Part shown: positions 25,673-34,209 of the stretch, piece after piece
How the letters are laid out: every line of letters begins with the position of its first letter
How positions within the stretch are numbered: the stretch's first letter is position 1
NCBI GenBank assembly: GCA_910586025.1
Contig: CAJUIO010000007.1
Location: 5,235 to 69,234, forward strand
DNA length: 64,000 nucleotides
Source: an uncultured Lachnospiraceae bacterium
GTDB taxonomy: Bacteria; Bacillota; Clostridia; Lachnospirales; Lachnospiraceae
Direction of reading: 5' to 3'
Notes under the pieces: model-generated
What the model was told of the DNA's origin: nothing
The model's database searches: none
What the model saw: only the letters and a program-made list of their open reading frames with translations
Translations under genes and position numbers: made by a program

Positions 25673-26629
25673 ATGAAGGTACAGAATACGACGATTTTTA
25701 TGGGGGATGCCAGCCGGAGCCAGAGACATGGAAAGGCGGAGCAGGACAGGACAGGCAACAAAAATATTTTTGCGGGCGGACTGAATCAGAAATTTGATCC
25801 TATCGCACAGAAGCGGCAGCAGGCCAGGGAGCAGGCGATGAAGATCGTGGGAGATACCTGGGCGGGTGATAAAAAAATAGACGACGATATCGAGGGGCGC
25901 AGGAACAGGATTTTGCAGCTTCGGGGCGAGATCAGACAGGCGAGGGGCTCCGTCAGGGAGATAGAGGAACAGCGGGAAGCGTTGCGGGAATCCTGCGGCG
26001 TGGAGGCAGACAGCCAGGAGCAGCGGGATCTTGAGCTTCTTGCAAAGGAAATGGATGCGAAGACTCCCTGGAAGCAGGTGTCCCTTACCAAGGAAGAGGG
26101 AGAGCGGATCGAACAGATCAGAGCCCAGGGGCTTACGGAATATCAGGAACGCTCCCTTGAGATGAAAAAGGGTGCCGAGTACTATGAAAACCAGATAAAT
26201 GAAATGAAAAAAGAGATCGAGATGGAAAATTCCATCATTCGGGCCACACGTCTGGAACGTCTCAAAAAGGATCCCATGGTGAAGGCGCAGAAGCAGGCGG
26301 AGGAGATCATGGAGGCGGCCAGCGAGGAGATCGTGGGTATGCTGGCAGATGAGGCAAAGGACCACATCGACGAGGAGATGGAGGAGAAGAAGGAAGCGGC
26401 GCAGGAGAAGGCCGAGGAAGCGAAGGAACTGGAAGAGAAGCTGGAAAAGATCAAGGAAAAGAAGGAGGATCAGGAGGAGCTTGCCGAGGCCATCGGGGAG
26501 CTCACGGAGCAGACCCTGCAGCTTGACGGCGTAAAGACGGATATTCAGGAGGAGATTAAAGATATCGTCAATAAGATGAAGCTTCTCGAGGAAGACATCA
26601 AGGGTGCGGTGGTAGATACGACCGTGTAG
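25673..26629 (+). CDS. Coiled-coil protein of unknown function
   Basis: A 318-residue, highly charged soluble protein. The first 50 residues are basic and polar; from about 75 to the end nearly every segment is helical with Glu/Lys/Gln repeats (EEMEEKKEAAQEKAEEAKEL), ending in a short hydrophobic tail (GAVVDTTV). No signal peptide or known domain is seen. The ATG follows AAAGGAGATGGAGCT. It stands alone between the pseudogene and a terminator. Coiled-coil prediction is obvious from sequence, function is not. Confidence 0.7.
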   Translation: MKVQNTTIFMGDASRSQRHGKAEQDRTGNKNIFAGGLNQKFDPIAQKRQQAREQAMKIVGDTWAGDKKIDDDIEGRRNRILQLRGEIRQARGSVREIEEQREALRESCGVEADSQEQRDLELLAKEMDAKTPWKQVSLTKEEGERIEQIRAQGLTEYQERSLEMKKGAEYYENQINEMKKEIEMENSIIRATRLERLKKDPMVKAQKQAEEIMEAASEEIVGMLADEAKDHIDEEMEEKKEAAQEKAEEAKELEEKLEKIKEKKEDQEELAEAIGELTEQTLQLDGVKTDIQEEIKDIVNKMKLLEEDIKGAVVDTTV

Positions 26630-26661
26630 GCGGACAGGAAATTCGGAACAGAAGATATTGG

Positions 26662-26693
26662 TGATGCCTGCGGATTATTCCGTGCTTCGGGCT
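26662..26693 (+). repeat. Intergenic repeat, copy B
   Basis: Second copy of the TGATGCCTGCGGATT element (see 21793), here in the 3' untranslated region of the coiled-coil gene. CGGA-TTAT-TCCG can fold inside it. Confidence 0.5.
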
Positions 26694-26721
26694 TTTGACC
26701 CTGGTATCATCAGATGAGACA

Positions 26722-26753
26722 GGCGGCAGTTTTTCTGCCGCCGTTGTTTTTAT
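26722..26753 (+). terminator. Intrinsic terminator after the coiled-coil gene
   Basis: Perfect 8-bp stem GGCGGCAG/CTGCCGCC with a five-T loop, followed by GTTGTTTTT. Confidence 0.85.
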
Positions 26754-26842
26754 GTTACCGCTCCCTCGCAGCCGGCAGTCTGTTTTGCGGGGGAACGGTA
26801 ATGATCTTTCCATATAAAAATATGGTAATAGGTATAACAAGG

Positions 26843-26871
26843 TTTACCAAAGAGTTATCGTATGCTATGAT
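26843..26871 (+). promoter_or_regulatory. Promoter of the signalling island
   Basis: TTTACC (26843-26848), a 17-bp spacer and TATGAT (26866-26871). The rest of the 348-bp gap before the OmpR gene holds the repeat and terminator listed above; nothing else is recognised. Confidence 0.55.
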
Positions 26872-26977
26872 AAAATAGTTAAAGGGAAAAAAGTACCATA
26901 TATTTGTTCCCTGTGAAACGTATTTTAATCAGGATGAAACACTGCAGAGGCTGAAAAGTTACGGACAAGGAGAGAAA

Positions 26978-27694
26978 GTGCAGATTATGAAATACAAAAT
27001 ATTGGTAGCGGAAGATGACAGGGATATTGCGGAGTTTATAAAATTATATCTGGAAAATGAAGGATACGAGGTGATTCTGGCCGGGGACGGCCTGCTTGCC
27101 TTTGAGGCGACTCTGAAGGAGAAGATCGACCTTGCGGTGGTTGATATCATGCTCCCGAAGATGAACGGCTATGATCTGATCAAGAAAATAAGGGAGGGAA
27201 GCAACATTCCCATCGTGATTTTGTCGGCCAAAAATCTGGACAGCGACAAGATCCTGGGGCTGGATCTGGGGGCGGACGACTATCTGACCAAGCCCTTTAA
27301 CCCTCTTGAGCTGATCGCCAGGATCAAATCCAATATCAGGAGATATTACAGTCTGGGAAGCCAGGTGGAGGGAGGCGATGGAAAAGCGTCCCATATCCTG
27401 AAGGTGGGGGATCTTACCCTGGACGAGGAGGAGGTCACCTTAAGGAAGGGGGATGCCGTGATCACGATCACGCCCACGGAATACAAAATGATGGTGCTTT
27501 TCATGAAGTCTCCGGGCAAGGTATTTACCAAAATGCAGATATATCAGGCGGTCAGCGGGGAAAGCTATGTGAATGACGACAACACGCTCATGGTCCACAT
27601 ATCTAATCTGAGGGATAAGATCGAGGACAATCCCAGAGAGCCCAAATATATCAAAAATATCAGAGGCATAGGGTACAAAATTGAAAAGCTTTAA
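26978..27694 (+). CDS. OmpR/PhoB-family response regulator
   Basis: A 238-residue regulator: receiver domain with EDD (residues 12-14), phosphoacceptor Asp56 (DLAVVDIMLP) and KPF lysine near 105, then a winged-helix DNA-binding domain (LTPTEYKM-like segment, then HISNLRDKIEDNPREPKYI and IRGIGYKI). The GTG start has AAGGAG at 5 bases; an ATG three codons later (26987) is 14 bases away and less likely. The kinase start overlaps its last codons. The system resembles VanR/PhoP types in clostridia; the stimulus is unknown. Confidence 0.9.
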   Translation: MQIMKYKILVAEDDRDIAEFIKLYLENEGYEVILAGDGLLAFEATLKEKIDLAVVDIMLPKMNGYDLIKKIREGSNIPIVILSAKNLDSDKILGLDLGADDYLTKPFNPLELIARIKSNIRRYYSLGSQVEGGDGKASHILKVGDLTLDEEEVTLRKGDAVITITPTEYKMMVLFMKSPGKVFTKMQIYQAVSGESYVNDDNTLMVHISNLRDKIEDNPREPKYIKNIRGIGYKIEKL

Positions 27695-29309
27695 GGGAAG
27701 GGACAGGAGCCTGTACGTGCTCCTGATCAAAAATTATATCATCTATACACTGGTCATGGTTGCCCTGATGATGGTCATCTATTTTGGAAGGGTATTAGCG
27801 GAAAAGACGATCATACAGGCTCCCAGGGTGAACAGGCCTTTGGGCGGCGGCGAGCTGCTTGAGAGAGGGGAGTACGAGAATCTCACCCTGAAAAAGCTTC
27901 TGGGCACCCAGGGAAGCTTTGAGATCCTGGATCCCGACGGCAATCTGATTTACACGGACCGGGAGGGGGATGAGGAGGGTTATACCGCAAGGGAGCTTGC
28001 TTTAATACCGGTGTATAATACTCCCTATTCATATAAGGCCTCCGAGTATGAGGCGGAAAACGGAACAAGGCATACGCTGGTAAGATGCGTCAGGACGGAG
28101 GCGGATACGGGCTACCGGGAGGATGTCTCCTATATGGTGCTGGATGAGGAGCTGCATGTGATTCAGGGCAGCCCCATATGGAAGGACCAGCAGTTTACCC
28201 GGCATGAGCTGGAGCTCCTCACCCTTTCGTCGGATGCGAAATATTCCGTCTATAAATATGAGTTCGAGGAGCAGGGAAAGGGAAGCCGCATTCTTGTCAT
28301 GCATATCAAAAAAATGGACGGGCAGAAATACAGAAGGCTGTCCGCACTGTGGAAAATATTTATTCCCGTATATATCTGTTCTTATATTTTCACATTGGTA
28401 TTTTTTACCATACGGATGAGGCGGAAGGTTCAGGAGCCTCTTGACATGCTGAACGAGGGAATTCTTGCCCTTGCGGGTGGAAACCGGGACACGAAAATCA
28501 GCTATAAGGGGCCCAGGGAGTTTGAGGCGATTTTCAACAGCTTCAACCGGATGTCGGGACTTCTGCGGGAGAGCGAGGATTCCAAGGAGAGGCTGATCAT
28601 GGAAAAGCAGAAAATGCTGGCGGATATCTCCCATGATCTGAAGACACCCATCACCGTGATCCGGGGATATGCCAAAGCGGTTGCGGACGGCCTGACCAGC
28701 CCCGTAACCCAGAAGCATTACCTCAACACGATCTTTACGAAGACGGAGGATCTCACGGAGATGATCAACGCCTTTTACGATTACGGCAAGCTGGAGCATC
28801 CGGAATTCCGTCTGGTAAAGGAGCGGCAGGATCTTGCGGAGTTTATCAGGGAATACCTGGCGTTCAAATACGACGAGATTGACCTGACGGGCTTTGAGAT
28901 CGAGGCGGAGATTCCGGACGGGGAGGTTTGGTACAGCTTTGACGGCATACAGCTGCGCAGAGTGTTTGACAATATTTTTTCCAATGCGCTCAAGCATAAT
29001 CCCAGGGGCACCACAATCTATCTCACCCTGCAGCAGACAGACAGGAGTATCCGCATCGAAATCGGCGATAACGGGGTGGGGATTCCGGAGGAGATCCGGG
29101 AGAATCTTTTTGATCCCTTTATGGTGGGAGACGATTCCAGAAACAACAGACAGGGCTCCGGGCTTGGGCTTGCGGTCGCAAAGAAGATCGTGGAGCTTCA
29201 CGGCGGCGCACTCTTTTTGGAAAAGCCGGTGAATCTTGCGGTGAGCACGCTGTTCGTGATCCGGCTCATGAGGGCGGAGGGAAAAGAAAGAAGCATGATG
29301 AGTCTATGA
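27681..29309 (+). CDS. HAMP/HisKA sensor histidine kinase
   Basis: A 542-residue kinase cognate to the OmpR-type regulator. TM1 is at about 16-37, an extracytoplasmic sensor of about 185 residues follows, TM2 is at about 219-241, then HAMP, HisKA with the phosphoacceptor His in ADISHDLKTP, and HATPase_c (NIFSNALKHN, GDNGVGIP, GSGLGLAVAKKI). The TTG start lies within the regulator's final codons; the next ATG would cut TM1. The last four bases (ATGA) overlap the start of the next kinase, so all are one operon. Confidence 0.9.
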   Translation: MKSFKGRDRSLYVLLIKNYIIYTLVMVALMMVIYFGRVLAEKTIIQAPRVNRPLGGGELLERGEYENLTLKKLLGTQGSFEILDPDGNLIYTDREGDEEGYTARELALIPVYNTPYSYKASEYEAENGTRHTLVRCVRTEADTGYREDVSYMVLDEELHVIQGSPIWKDQQFTRHELELLTLSSDAKYSVYKYEFEEQGKGSRILVMHIKKMDGQKYRRLSALWKIFIPVYICSYIFTLVFFTIRMRRKVQEPLDMLNEGILALAGGNRDTKISYKGPREFEAIFNSFNRMSGLLRESEDSKERLIMEKQKMLADISHDLKTPITVIRGYAKAVADGLTSPVTQKHYLNTIFTKTEDLTEMINAFYDYGKLEHPEFRLVKERQDLAEFIREYLAFKYDEIDLTGFEIEAEIPDGEVWYSFDGIQLRRVFDNIFSNALKHNPRGTTIYLTLQQTDRSIRIEIGDNGVGIPEEIRENLFDPFMVGDDSRNNRQGSGLGLAVAKKIVELHGGALFLEKPVNLAVSTLFVIRLMRAEGKERSMMSL

Positions 29310-30136
29310 AAAAAATAACGGTATCATTAATTATCATAAACGGAATTCAGCTTTTGATCGGAATAAGCATATGGATATATATCGGAATTGCCAGACTTAC
29401 GGGGGTGAACCTGACCCTGTATCTGGCAGTTTCTTTAATGCTCCTGTGTAATGTGGCCACCATTGTGGGGCTGTATCTCGCCATGAGGTATACCAACCAT
29501 GATCTGGAGGACAGCATTCACAATCTGGAACGTCTTAACGCAAAGCTCCGGGCTCAGCGTCACGATTATCTGAACCATTTCCAGGTGATCTACGGCCTCA
29601 TGGAGCTGGAGGAATATGGGGAGGCAAAGAAGTATTTAGCTCCCGTCTTCAAGGATATCATGAAGGTCAGCAAGGCGCTCAGGACCTCCCAGCCGGCGGT
29701 AAACGCTCTTTTGCAGGTGAAGATGGAGGCGGCGGAGAGGGAGAGGATTGATTTTTACCCGGAGATCAGGTCGGAGCTCTCCGCCCTGCCCATAGAGCCC
29801 TGGAGTCTGTGCAAAATTCTTGCAAATCTCATTGACAACAGCATTTATGTCCTCTCCGGGGAAGAGAAGGAGGAAAAGAAAATTATCCTGGAAATGTCCG
29901 AGGATGCGGAATCCTACCGTTTTGTGGTCAGCAACAACGGGCCGGCCATTCCTGCGGATATGCAGTCCGAGATTTTCCGAATGGGTGTCTCCTCCAAGAA
30001 GGAGGAGGGCCATGGGATGGGGCTTTACATTGTCCGGGAGATCGTGAAGGAGGCCGGAGGCGACATTGCTTTGTGGTCGGATGAGACGAAGACCACCTTC
30101 GAAATCCGTCTTCCCAGGAGGAGGCATGACAGTTGA
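29306..30136 (+). CDS. Spo0B/GHKL-type sensor kinase
   Basis: A 276-residue kinase with two N-terminal membrane helices (about 5-28 and 36-60), almost no extracellular part, a Spo0B-like dimerisation region with phosphoacceptor His in QRHDYLNHFQ, and an ATPase domain (LANLIDNSIYVLSG, VSNNGPAIP, GHGMGLYIV). Kinases of this type usually pair with LytTR or NarL-type regulators, not OmpR types. A LytTR regulator does occur 2 kb downstream, after nfeD, floA and a small gene. The ATGA overlap with the preceding kinase shows cotranscription. Confidence 0.85.
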   Translation: MKKITVSLIIINGIQLLIGISIWIYIGIARLTGVNLTLYLAVSLMLLCNVATIVGLYLAMRYTNHDLEDSIHNLERLNAKLRAQRHDYLNHFQVIYGLMELEEYGEAKKYLAPVFKDIMKVSKALRTSQPAVNALLQVKMEAAERERIDFYPEIRSELSALPIEPWSLCKILANLIDNSIYVLSGEEKEEKKIILEMSEDAESYRFVVSNNGPAIPADMQSEIFRMGVSSKKEEGHGMGLYIVREIVKEAGGDIALWSDETKTTFEIRLPRRRHDS

Positions 30137-30245
30137 GAGGTCAGAATGTATATTTGGTGGATTATCTCTTTCGGAGCGGGCGGATTTGGGATATATTCTG
30201 ATTACAGAAAGGAACTGTTAAAAAAATCCCGAAAGGAGGAGAAAA

Positions 30246-30728
30246 GTGGAGATACTATCAATTGTGGCAATCGCTTTGCTGATTGCGGGATTTGTGCTTC
30301 TGGGAATTGAGATGGTTGTGCCCGGGTTTTCCCTGCCGGGAATAAGCGGCATTATCTGCCTGGTAGCCGGGGTGCTGCTTGCGGCGGACAGTGTGGAGGA
30401 AGGAATCATCATTACCCTGATTGTCCTGGCGCTTCTCGGCATCATGTTTGCGGTGCTGCTGTGGCTCCTGTCAAAGGGAAAGCTCAAGTCACCGATTATC
30501 TTAAAGGAGGAGCAGAAGACGGATCAGGGCTATATCAGCTCCAAGGATCTGGAATATCTTCTGGGAAAAGAGGGAACGGCGGCTACAGACCTGAGACCAA
30601 GCGGTATGGGAGACTTTGACGGTGTGGTTCTTGACGTGCTGTCCGAGGGAACCTACATAGACAAAGGCACGCCCCTTATCATTCACAAGGTTCAGGGATC
30701 AAAGCTGATTGTCAGGGAAAAGAAGTAG
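30246..30728 (+). CDS. NfeD-like membrane protein
   Basis: A 160-residue short-form NfeD: three hydrophobic helices in the first 80 residues (IVAIALLIAGFVLLGIEMVV, a Gly-rich IPG turn, ITLIVLALLGIMFAVLLWLL), then a C-terminal OB-like domain (GKEGTAATDLRPSGMGDFDG, ending KGTPLIIHKVQGSKLIV). NfeD proteins partner with flotillin-like proteins. The GTG start follows AAGGAGGAGAAAA. It lacks the N-terminal ClpP-type protease domain of long NfeD forms. floA follows after 27 bp. Confidence 0.85.
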   Translation: MEILSIVAIALLIAGFVLLGIEMVVPGFSLPGISGIICLVAGVLLAADSVEEGIIITLIVLALLGIMFAVLLWLLSKGKLKSPIILKEEQKTDQGYISSKDLEYLLGKEGTAATDLRPSGMGDFDGVVLDVLSEGTYIDKGTPLIIHKVQGSKLIVREKK

Positions 30729-30755
30729 GATACAAAATTGTGAGGAGGAACTGAA

Positions 30756-31724
30756 ATGGAAAATATCGGTTTAATTGTATTAATAGGTGTGATCGGTCTG
30801 CTGATCGTTCTGTTCTTTGTGTTTGTGCCCGTGGGGCTGTGGATCTCATCCCTGGCGGCGAATGTAAAGGTGAGTATCTTTAATCTCGTTGGTATGCGTC
30901 TTCGAAGGGTAGTGCCCTCCAAGATCGTGATGCCCCTGATCAAGGCCACCAAGGCCGGTCTTAGCGTGAACGTGAACCAGCTCGAGGCGCACTATCTGGC
31001 AGGCGGAAACATTGACAGTGTGGTGGATGCGCTGATTGCGGCGGAGAGAGCCGGGATCGAGCTTCCCTTTGAGAAGGCGGCGGCCATTGACCTTGCGGGA
31101 AGAAACGTGCTGGAAGCGGTGAGGATGAGCGTAAATCCCAAGGTAATACAGACTCCCAACGTGTCTGCGGTTGCCAAGGACGGGATCGAGCTTCTGGTCA
31201 AGGCCAGAGTTACGGTGCGGGCCGACCTGGAAAGACTGGTGGGCGGTGCCGGCGAGGAGACGGTTCTTGCGAGAATCGGCGAGGGCATTGTCACCACGGT
31301 GGGTTCTGCGGCTTCCCACAAGGAGGTTCTGGAAAATCCCGACGATATCTCCAAGCTGGTGCTGAGCAAGGGACTGGATTCCGGAACGGCTTTTGAGATC
31401 CTGTCCATCGACGTGGCGGATATCGACGTTGGCCGCAATATCGGTGCCCAGCTTCAGAGCCTTCAGGCTGAGGCTGACAAGAATATCGCCCAGGCAAAGG
31501 CTGAGGAGAGAAGAGCCATGGCGGTTGCAAAAGAGCAGGAAATGCGCGCTTACGTGGTGGAGGCCGAGGCGGAGGTTCCCAAGGCTCTGGCTCATGCGCT
31601 CCGGGAAGGAAAGATGAGCGTGATGGATTATTACGACCTGCAGAATATCAAGGCGGATACGCTTATGCGTGAAAAGATCGGCGAGGTAAGGCAGGAAAAG
31701 ATCGGAGAGGATGACGGTGAGTAA
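30756..31724 (+). CDS. floA: Flotillin-like protein FloA
   Basis: A 322-residue membrane scaffold protein matching Bacillus FloA (YqfA) in length and layout: N-terminal hydrophobic hairpin (about 5-35), an SPFH/PHB-type domain (about 45-230, with VSAVAKDGIELLVKARVTV) and a Glu/Ala-rich coiled coil (SLQAEADKNIAQAKAEERRA). FloA organises functional membrane microdomains that affect kinase and secretion activity. It follows nfeD and is embedded in a signalling gene cluster, which suggests that the neighbouring kinases may be its clients. An AGGAGG site precedes the ATG. Confidence 0.92.
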   Translation: MENIGLIVLIGVIGLLIVLFFVFVPVGLWISSLAANVKVSIFNLVGMRLRRVVPSKIVMPLIKATKAGLSVNVNQLEAHYLAGGNIDSVVDALIAAERAGIELPFEKAAAIDLAGRNVLEAVRMSVNPKVIQTPNVSAVAKDGIELLVKARVTVRADLERLVGGAGEETVLARIGEGIVTTVGSAASHKEVLENPDDISKLVLSKGLDSGTAFEILSIDVADIDVGRNIGAQLQSLQAEADKNIAQAKAEERRAMAVAKEQEMRAYVVEAEAEVPKALAHALREGKMSVMDYYDLQNIKADTLMREKIGEVRQEKIGEDDGE

Positions 31725-32148
31725 AAAGGGTTTCAATATCAGTCTTCAGAATATGGCGGCCCCTAACTTCACAGGCCTTCTGATGAAGCAGTCCTTTGGA
31801 GGCTTTGCGGGCGCAAATCTGCTCACAGCACTGCAGGGCAGTTACTGGATGAAGCATAAAAAGAGCGGCGGGCCGGAAAAGACCGGTGAAGAATGCGCGG
31901 CGGAGGATGAAGAAGTGGCGGCGGAGACTGCGGACGAAGAGACCGTGGCGGCAGCCTCATCCGATGCGGATCAAGACAGCCGGGGGCAGCAGATGGATGC
32001 TCCGGCCATGGCGGCAGGCCAGGGGGGAAGGGATACGGAGATCTTTTCCACCCGGGAGCTGAAAAGGGCGATGGCTATGAGCGTTGTGCTGGGGCCGCCC
32101 GCATGCAGGAGAAGAAAAAAGAATGAAGGTATTACTGGTAGAAGATGA
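31711..32148 (+). CDS. Small acidic protein with basic C-terminal motif
   Basis: A 145-residue protein that I do not recognise. The first 50 residues (ISLQNMAAPNFTGLLMKQSF) are folded-looking, the middle is acidic and low complexity (Ala/Glu/Asp/Thr), and the C-terminus has the motif LKRAMAMSVVLGPPACRRRKK, a short amphipathic helix with a cysteine and basic end. It overlaps floA by 14 bases and the LytTR gene by 26. A GTG at 31717 has the better ribosome-binding spacing. It may adapt floA to the regulator. Confidence 0.6.
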   Translation: MTVSKKGFNISLQNMAAPNFTGLLMKQSFGGFAGANLLTALQGSYWMKHKKSGGPEKTGEECAAEDEEVAAETADEETVAAASSDADQDSRGQQMDAPAMAAGQGGRDTEIFSTRELKRAMAMSVVLGPPACRRRKKNEGITGRR

Positions 32149-32857
32149 GAGCGGGATCCGGCTCCTGCTTCGGAAGATAATAGAAAAGAATAAGGAATTT
32201 CAGGTGGTGGGGGAGACGGACAACCTGACGCAGGCCGTCACCCTGTTCCACAGAACCAAGCCTGACGTGGTGTTTCTGGATATTGAAATCAGCGGAGCGA
32301 GCGGGCTTGACTGTGCCAGGATAATAGCGGATATCAATCCCAAGACCAAGATCATTTTTGCCACGGCCCATGCCGAATACATGTCCAACGCCTTTGAGGT
32401 GTATGCCTTTGATTATCTGTTAAAGCCCTTTAACGTGGAGAGGGTGGATCAGACGCTCCAGAGGATTCTGGATCTTGCAAGACAGAAGGAGGCGGAGCCT
32501 TTAGAAAGAATCGTAAAGTATGAAAAGGGACTGGACAAGCTGCTGGTTAAGGGCAGAGAGAGCATGAGCTTTGTGGATATCAAGGACATTATCCTGGTTC
32601 AGAGGGAGGAGGGAAGCACGGTGATCTATACCGCAAAGGACAGCTTCACAACCTCTGCGGGCCTGGGAGAGATCGAGGAGAAGCTGGATCCGGAGCAGTT
32701 TATGAGGAGCCACAAATCCTACATTATCAATGTCTCCCAGATCAGGAAGATCGAGCCCTACGGAAGGTGGACGTATATCGTCACCTTTAAGGATCTGAAG
32801 CAGGATGCCCTGATCACACAGGAAAAATACGAGGAAATCAAGAGACGGTTTCTGTAG
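32123..32857 (+). CDS. LytTR-family response regulator
   Basis: A 244-residue AgrA/LytR-class regulator: receiver domain with EDE (residues 7-9), phosphoacceptor Asp53 (VVFLDIEISG), KPF lysine near 104, and a LytTR domain from about 140 (FVDIKDIILVQREEGSTVIY, FMRSHKSYIINV). It is the likely partner of the Spo0B-type kinase in the same operon, since no other regulator of its class is present. The ATG has CAGGAG 13 bases upstream and the gene ends before a terminator. Confidence 0.9.
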   Translation: MKVLLVEDESGIRLLLRKIIEKNKEFQVVGETDNLTQAVTLFHRTKPDVVFLDIEISGASGLDCARIIADINPKTKIIFATAHAEYMSNAFEVYAFDYLLKPFNVERVDQTLQRILDLARQKEAEPLERIVKYEKGLDKLLVKGRESMSFVDIKDIILVQREEGSTVIYTAKDSFTTSAGLGEIEEKLDPEQFMRSHKSYIINVSQIRKIEPYGRWTYIVTFKDLKQDALITQEKYEEIKRRFL

Positions 32858-32892
32858 CGGCAGAATTTGTCCGCAGGTACAGACAGGAAACT

Positions 32893-32946
32893 GAAAAGCT
32901 GCGCATCCGGCAGAAGATGGAACAGAGCCGGAGGTGCAGCTTTTTG
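32893..32946. terminator. Bidirectional terminator between LytTR gene and trpS
   Basis: AAAAGCTGCGCATCCGGC pairs with GCCGGAGGTGCAGCTTTT over about 17 bp with a few mismatches. A and T runs flank it on both sides, which suits the convergent genes. Confidence 0.8.
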
Positions 32947-32972
32947 CAGTCTTGTGAAGCCGGGCGGAACGA

Positions 32973-34064
32973 TTACTTCTGTTCCCGGTATTTGAGAGTC
33001 TGCTGGTCAATCAGCGCTCTGTCATCGAAATAGTTGATCTTCATGGACTCCTTCACGTCGGCAAGAGTCTTTGCCGCGGCCTGCCTTGCCGCAAGGCTGC
33101 CTTTGCGCAGAATGTCGTAAACAGCGGGAATATCCGTCTCCCAGGTCTTTCTGCGGCTGCGGATGGGGGCAAGCTCCTCCTGGAGCACGTTGTTTAAGAA
33201 TTTCTTCACCTTCACGTCCCCAAGGCCGCCCCTTGTATAGTGGGCCTTCAATTCTTCCAGATTTGCATATTCCGGGAGGTACTCGGCAAACAGCTCGTCT
33301 CTGCAGAAGGCCTCCAGATAGATGAAGACGGGATTCCCTTCCACCTTTCCCGGATCGGAAACCTGCAGATGATTGGGGTCGGTGAACATGGACATTACCT
33401 TTTTGCGCACCTCCTCCTCGGAATCGGACAGATAAATGCAGTTATGCAGGGATTTGCTCATCTTGGCCTTTCCGTCCGTGCCGGGAAGGCGCAGGCAGGA
33501 TTTGTTGGCGGAAAGAAGAGCGTCCGGCTCCACCAGGGTATCACCGTAAACCGAATTGAATTTGCGCACGATCTCCTTGGTCTGTTCGATCATGGGAAGC
33601 TGATCCTCTCCGACCGGAACCGTGGTGGCCCCAAAGGCGGTGATGTCGGCTGCCTGGCTGATGGGATAGGTGAAAAAGCCCACGGGAATGCTGGCCTCGA
33701 AGTTCCGCATCTGGATCTCGGATTTTACCGTGGGGTTGCGCTGGAGTCTGGAAACTGTGACCAGATTCATATAATAAAAAGACAATTCGCACAGCTCCGG
33801 GATCTGTGACTGGATCAGCAGAGTGGACTTTTCGGGGTCAAGGCCGCAGGAGAGATAGTCCAGTGCCACCTCGATGATGTTCTGACGAACCTTTTCGGGA
33901 TTTTCCGCATTGTCCGTGAGAGCCTGGGCATCTGCGATCATAATGTAGATTTTATCGTATTCGCCGGAATTCTGCAGCTCCACCCTTCTGCGGATGGATC
34001 CCGCATAGTGCCCGATATGGAGAGGGCCTGTGGGTCTGTCGCCGGTCAAAATAATTTTAGACAT
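32973..34064 (-). CDS. trpS: Tryptophanyl-tRNA synthetase
   Basis: A class I aminoacyl-tRNA synthetase charging tRNA-Trp. The HIGH signature is PLHIGHY (residues 14-20), the KMSKS loop is KAKMSKS near 206, and GEDQ near 150 fits the dimer/adenylate region of TrpRS. At 363 residues it is slightly longer than the 330-residue Bacillus form, mainly in the C-terminal half. The ribosome binding site is AAAGGAGCG. The 145-bp upstream gap has no recognisable T-box or clear promoter. Confidence 0.93.
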   Translation of the reverse strand: MSKIILTGDRPTGPLHIGHYAGSIRRRVELQNSGEYDKIYIMIADAQALTDNAENPEKVRQNIIEVALDYLSCGLDPEKSTLLIQSQIPELCELSFYYMNLVTVSRLQRNPTVKSEIQMRNFEASIPVGFFTYPISQAADITAFGATTVPVGEDQLPMIEQTKEIVRKFNSVYGDTLVEPDALLSANKSCLRLPGTDGKAKMSKSLHNCIYLSDSEEEVRKKVMSMFTDPNHLQVSDPGKVEGNPVFIYLEAFCRDELFAEYLPEYANLEELKAHYTRGGLGDVKVKKFLNNVLQEELAPIRSRRKTWETDIPAVYDILRKGSLAARQAAAKTLADVKESMKINYFDDRALIDQQTLKYREQK

Positions 34065-34209
34065 AATTTAGCGCTCCTTTGCTGTTTTCTTTGGATATGT
34101 TAACATGTCTGTCGGAAAATTTCCATACTTCTTTTCCGATTTCTTCCGGGAAGGTAGATTTTCTCATGGGTTTGATATAAAATAAAATGATATTGATTTT
34201 AAGAAAGGT

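Noticed and set aside
30169..30197. Possible promoter (TTTCGG, 17 bp, TATATT) before nfeD
   Set aside because: The -35 is poor; it could give nfeD-floA separate expression but I do not list it as a feature.
34065..34209. Possible T-box or other riboswitch before trpS
   Set aside because: The gap is only 145 bp and I find neither a T-box-like core nor a terminator; clear promoters for trpS or ktrB were also not identified.
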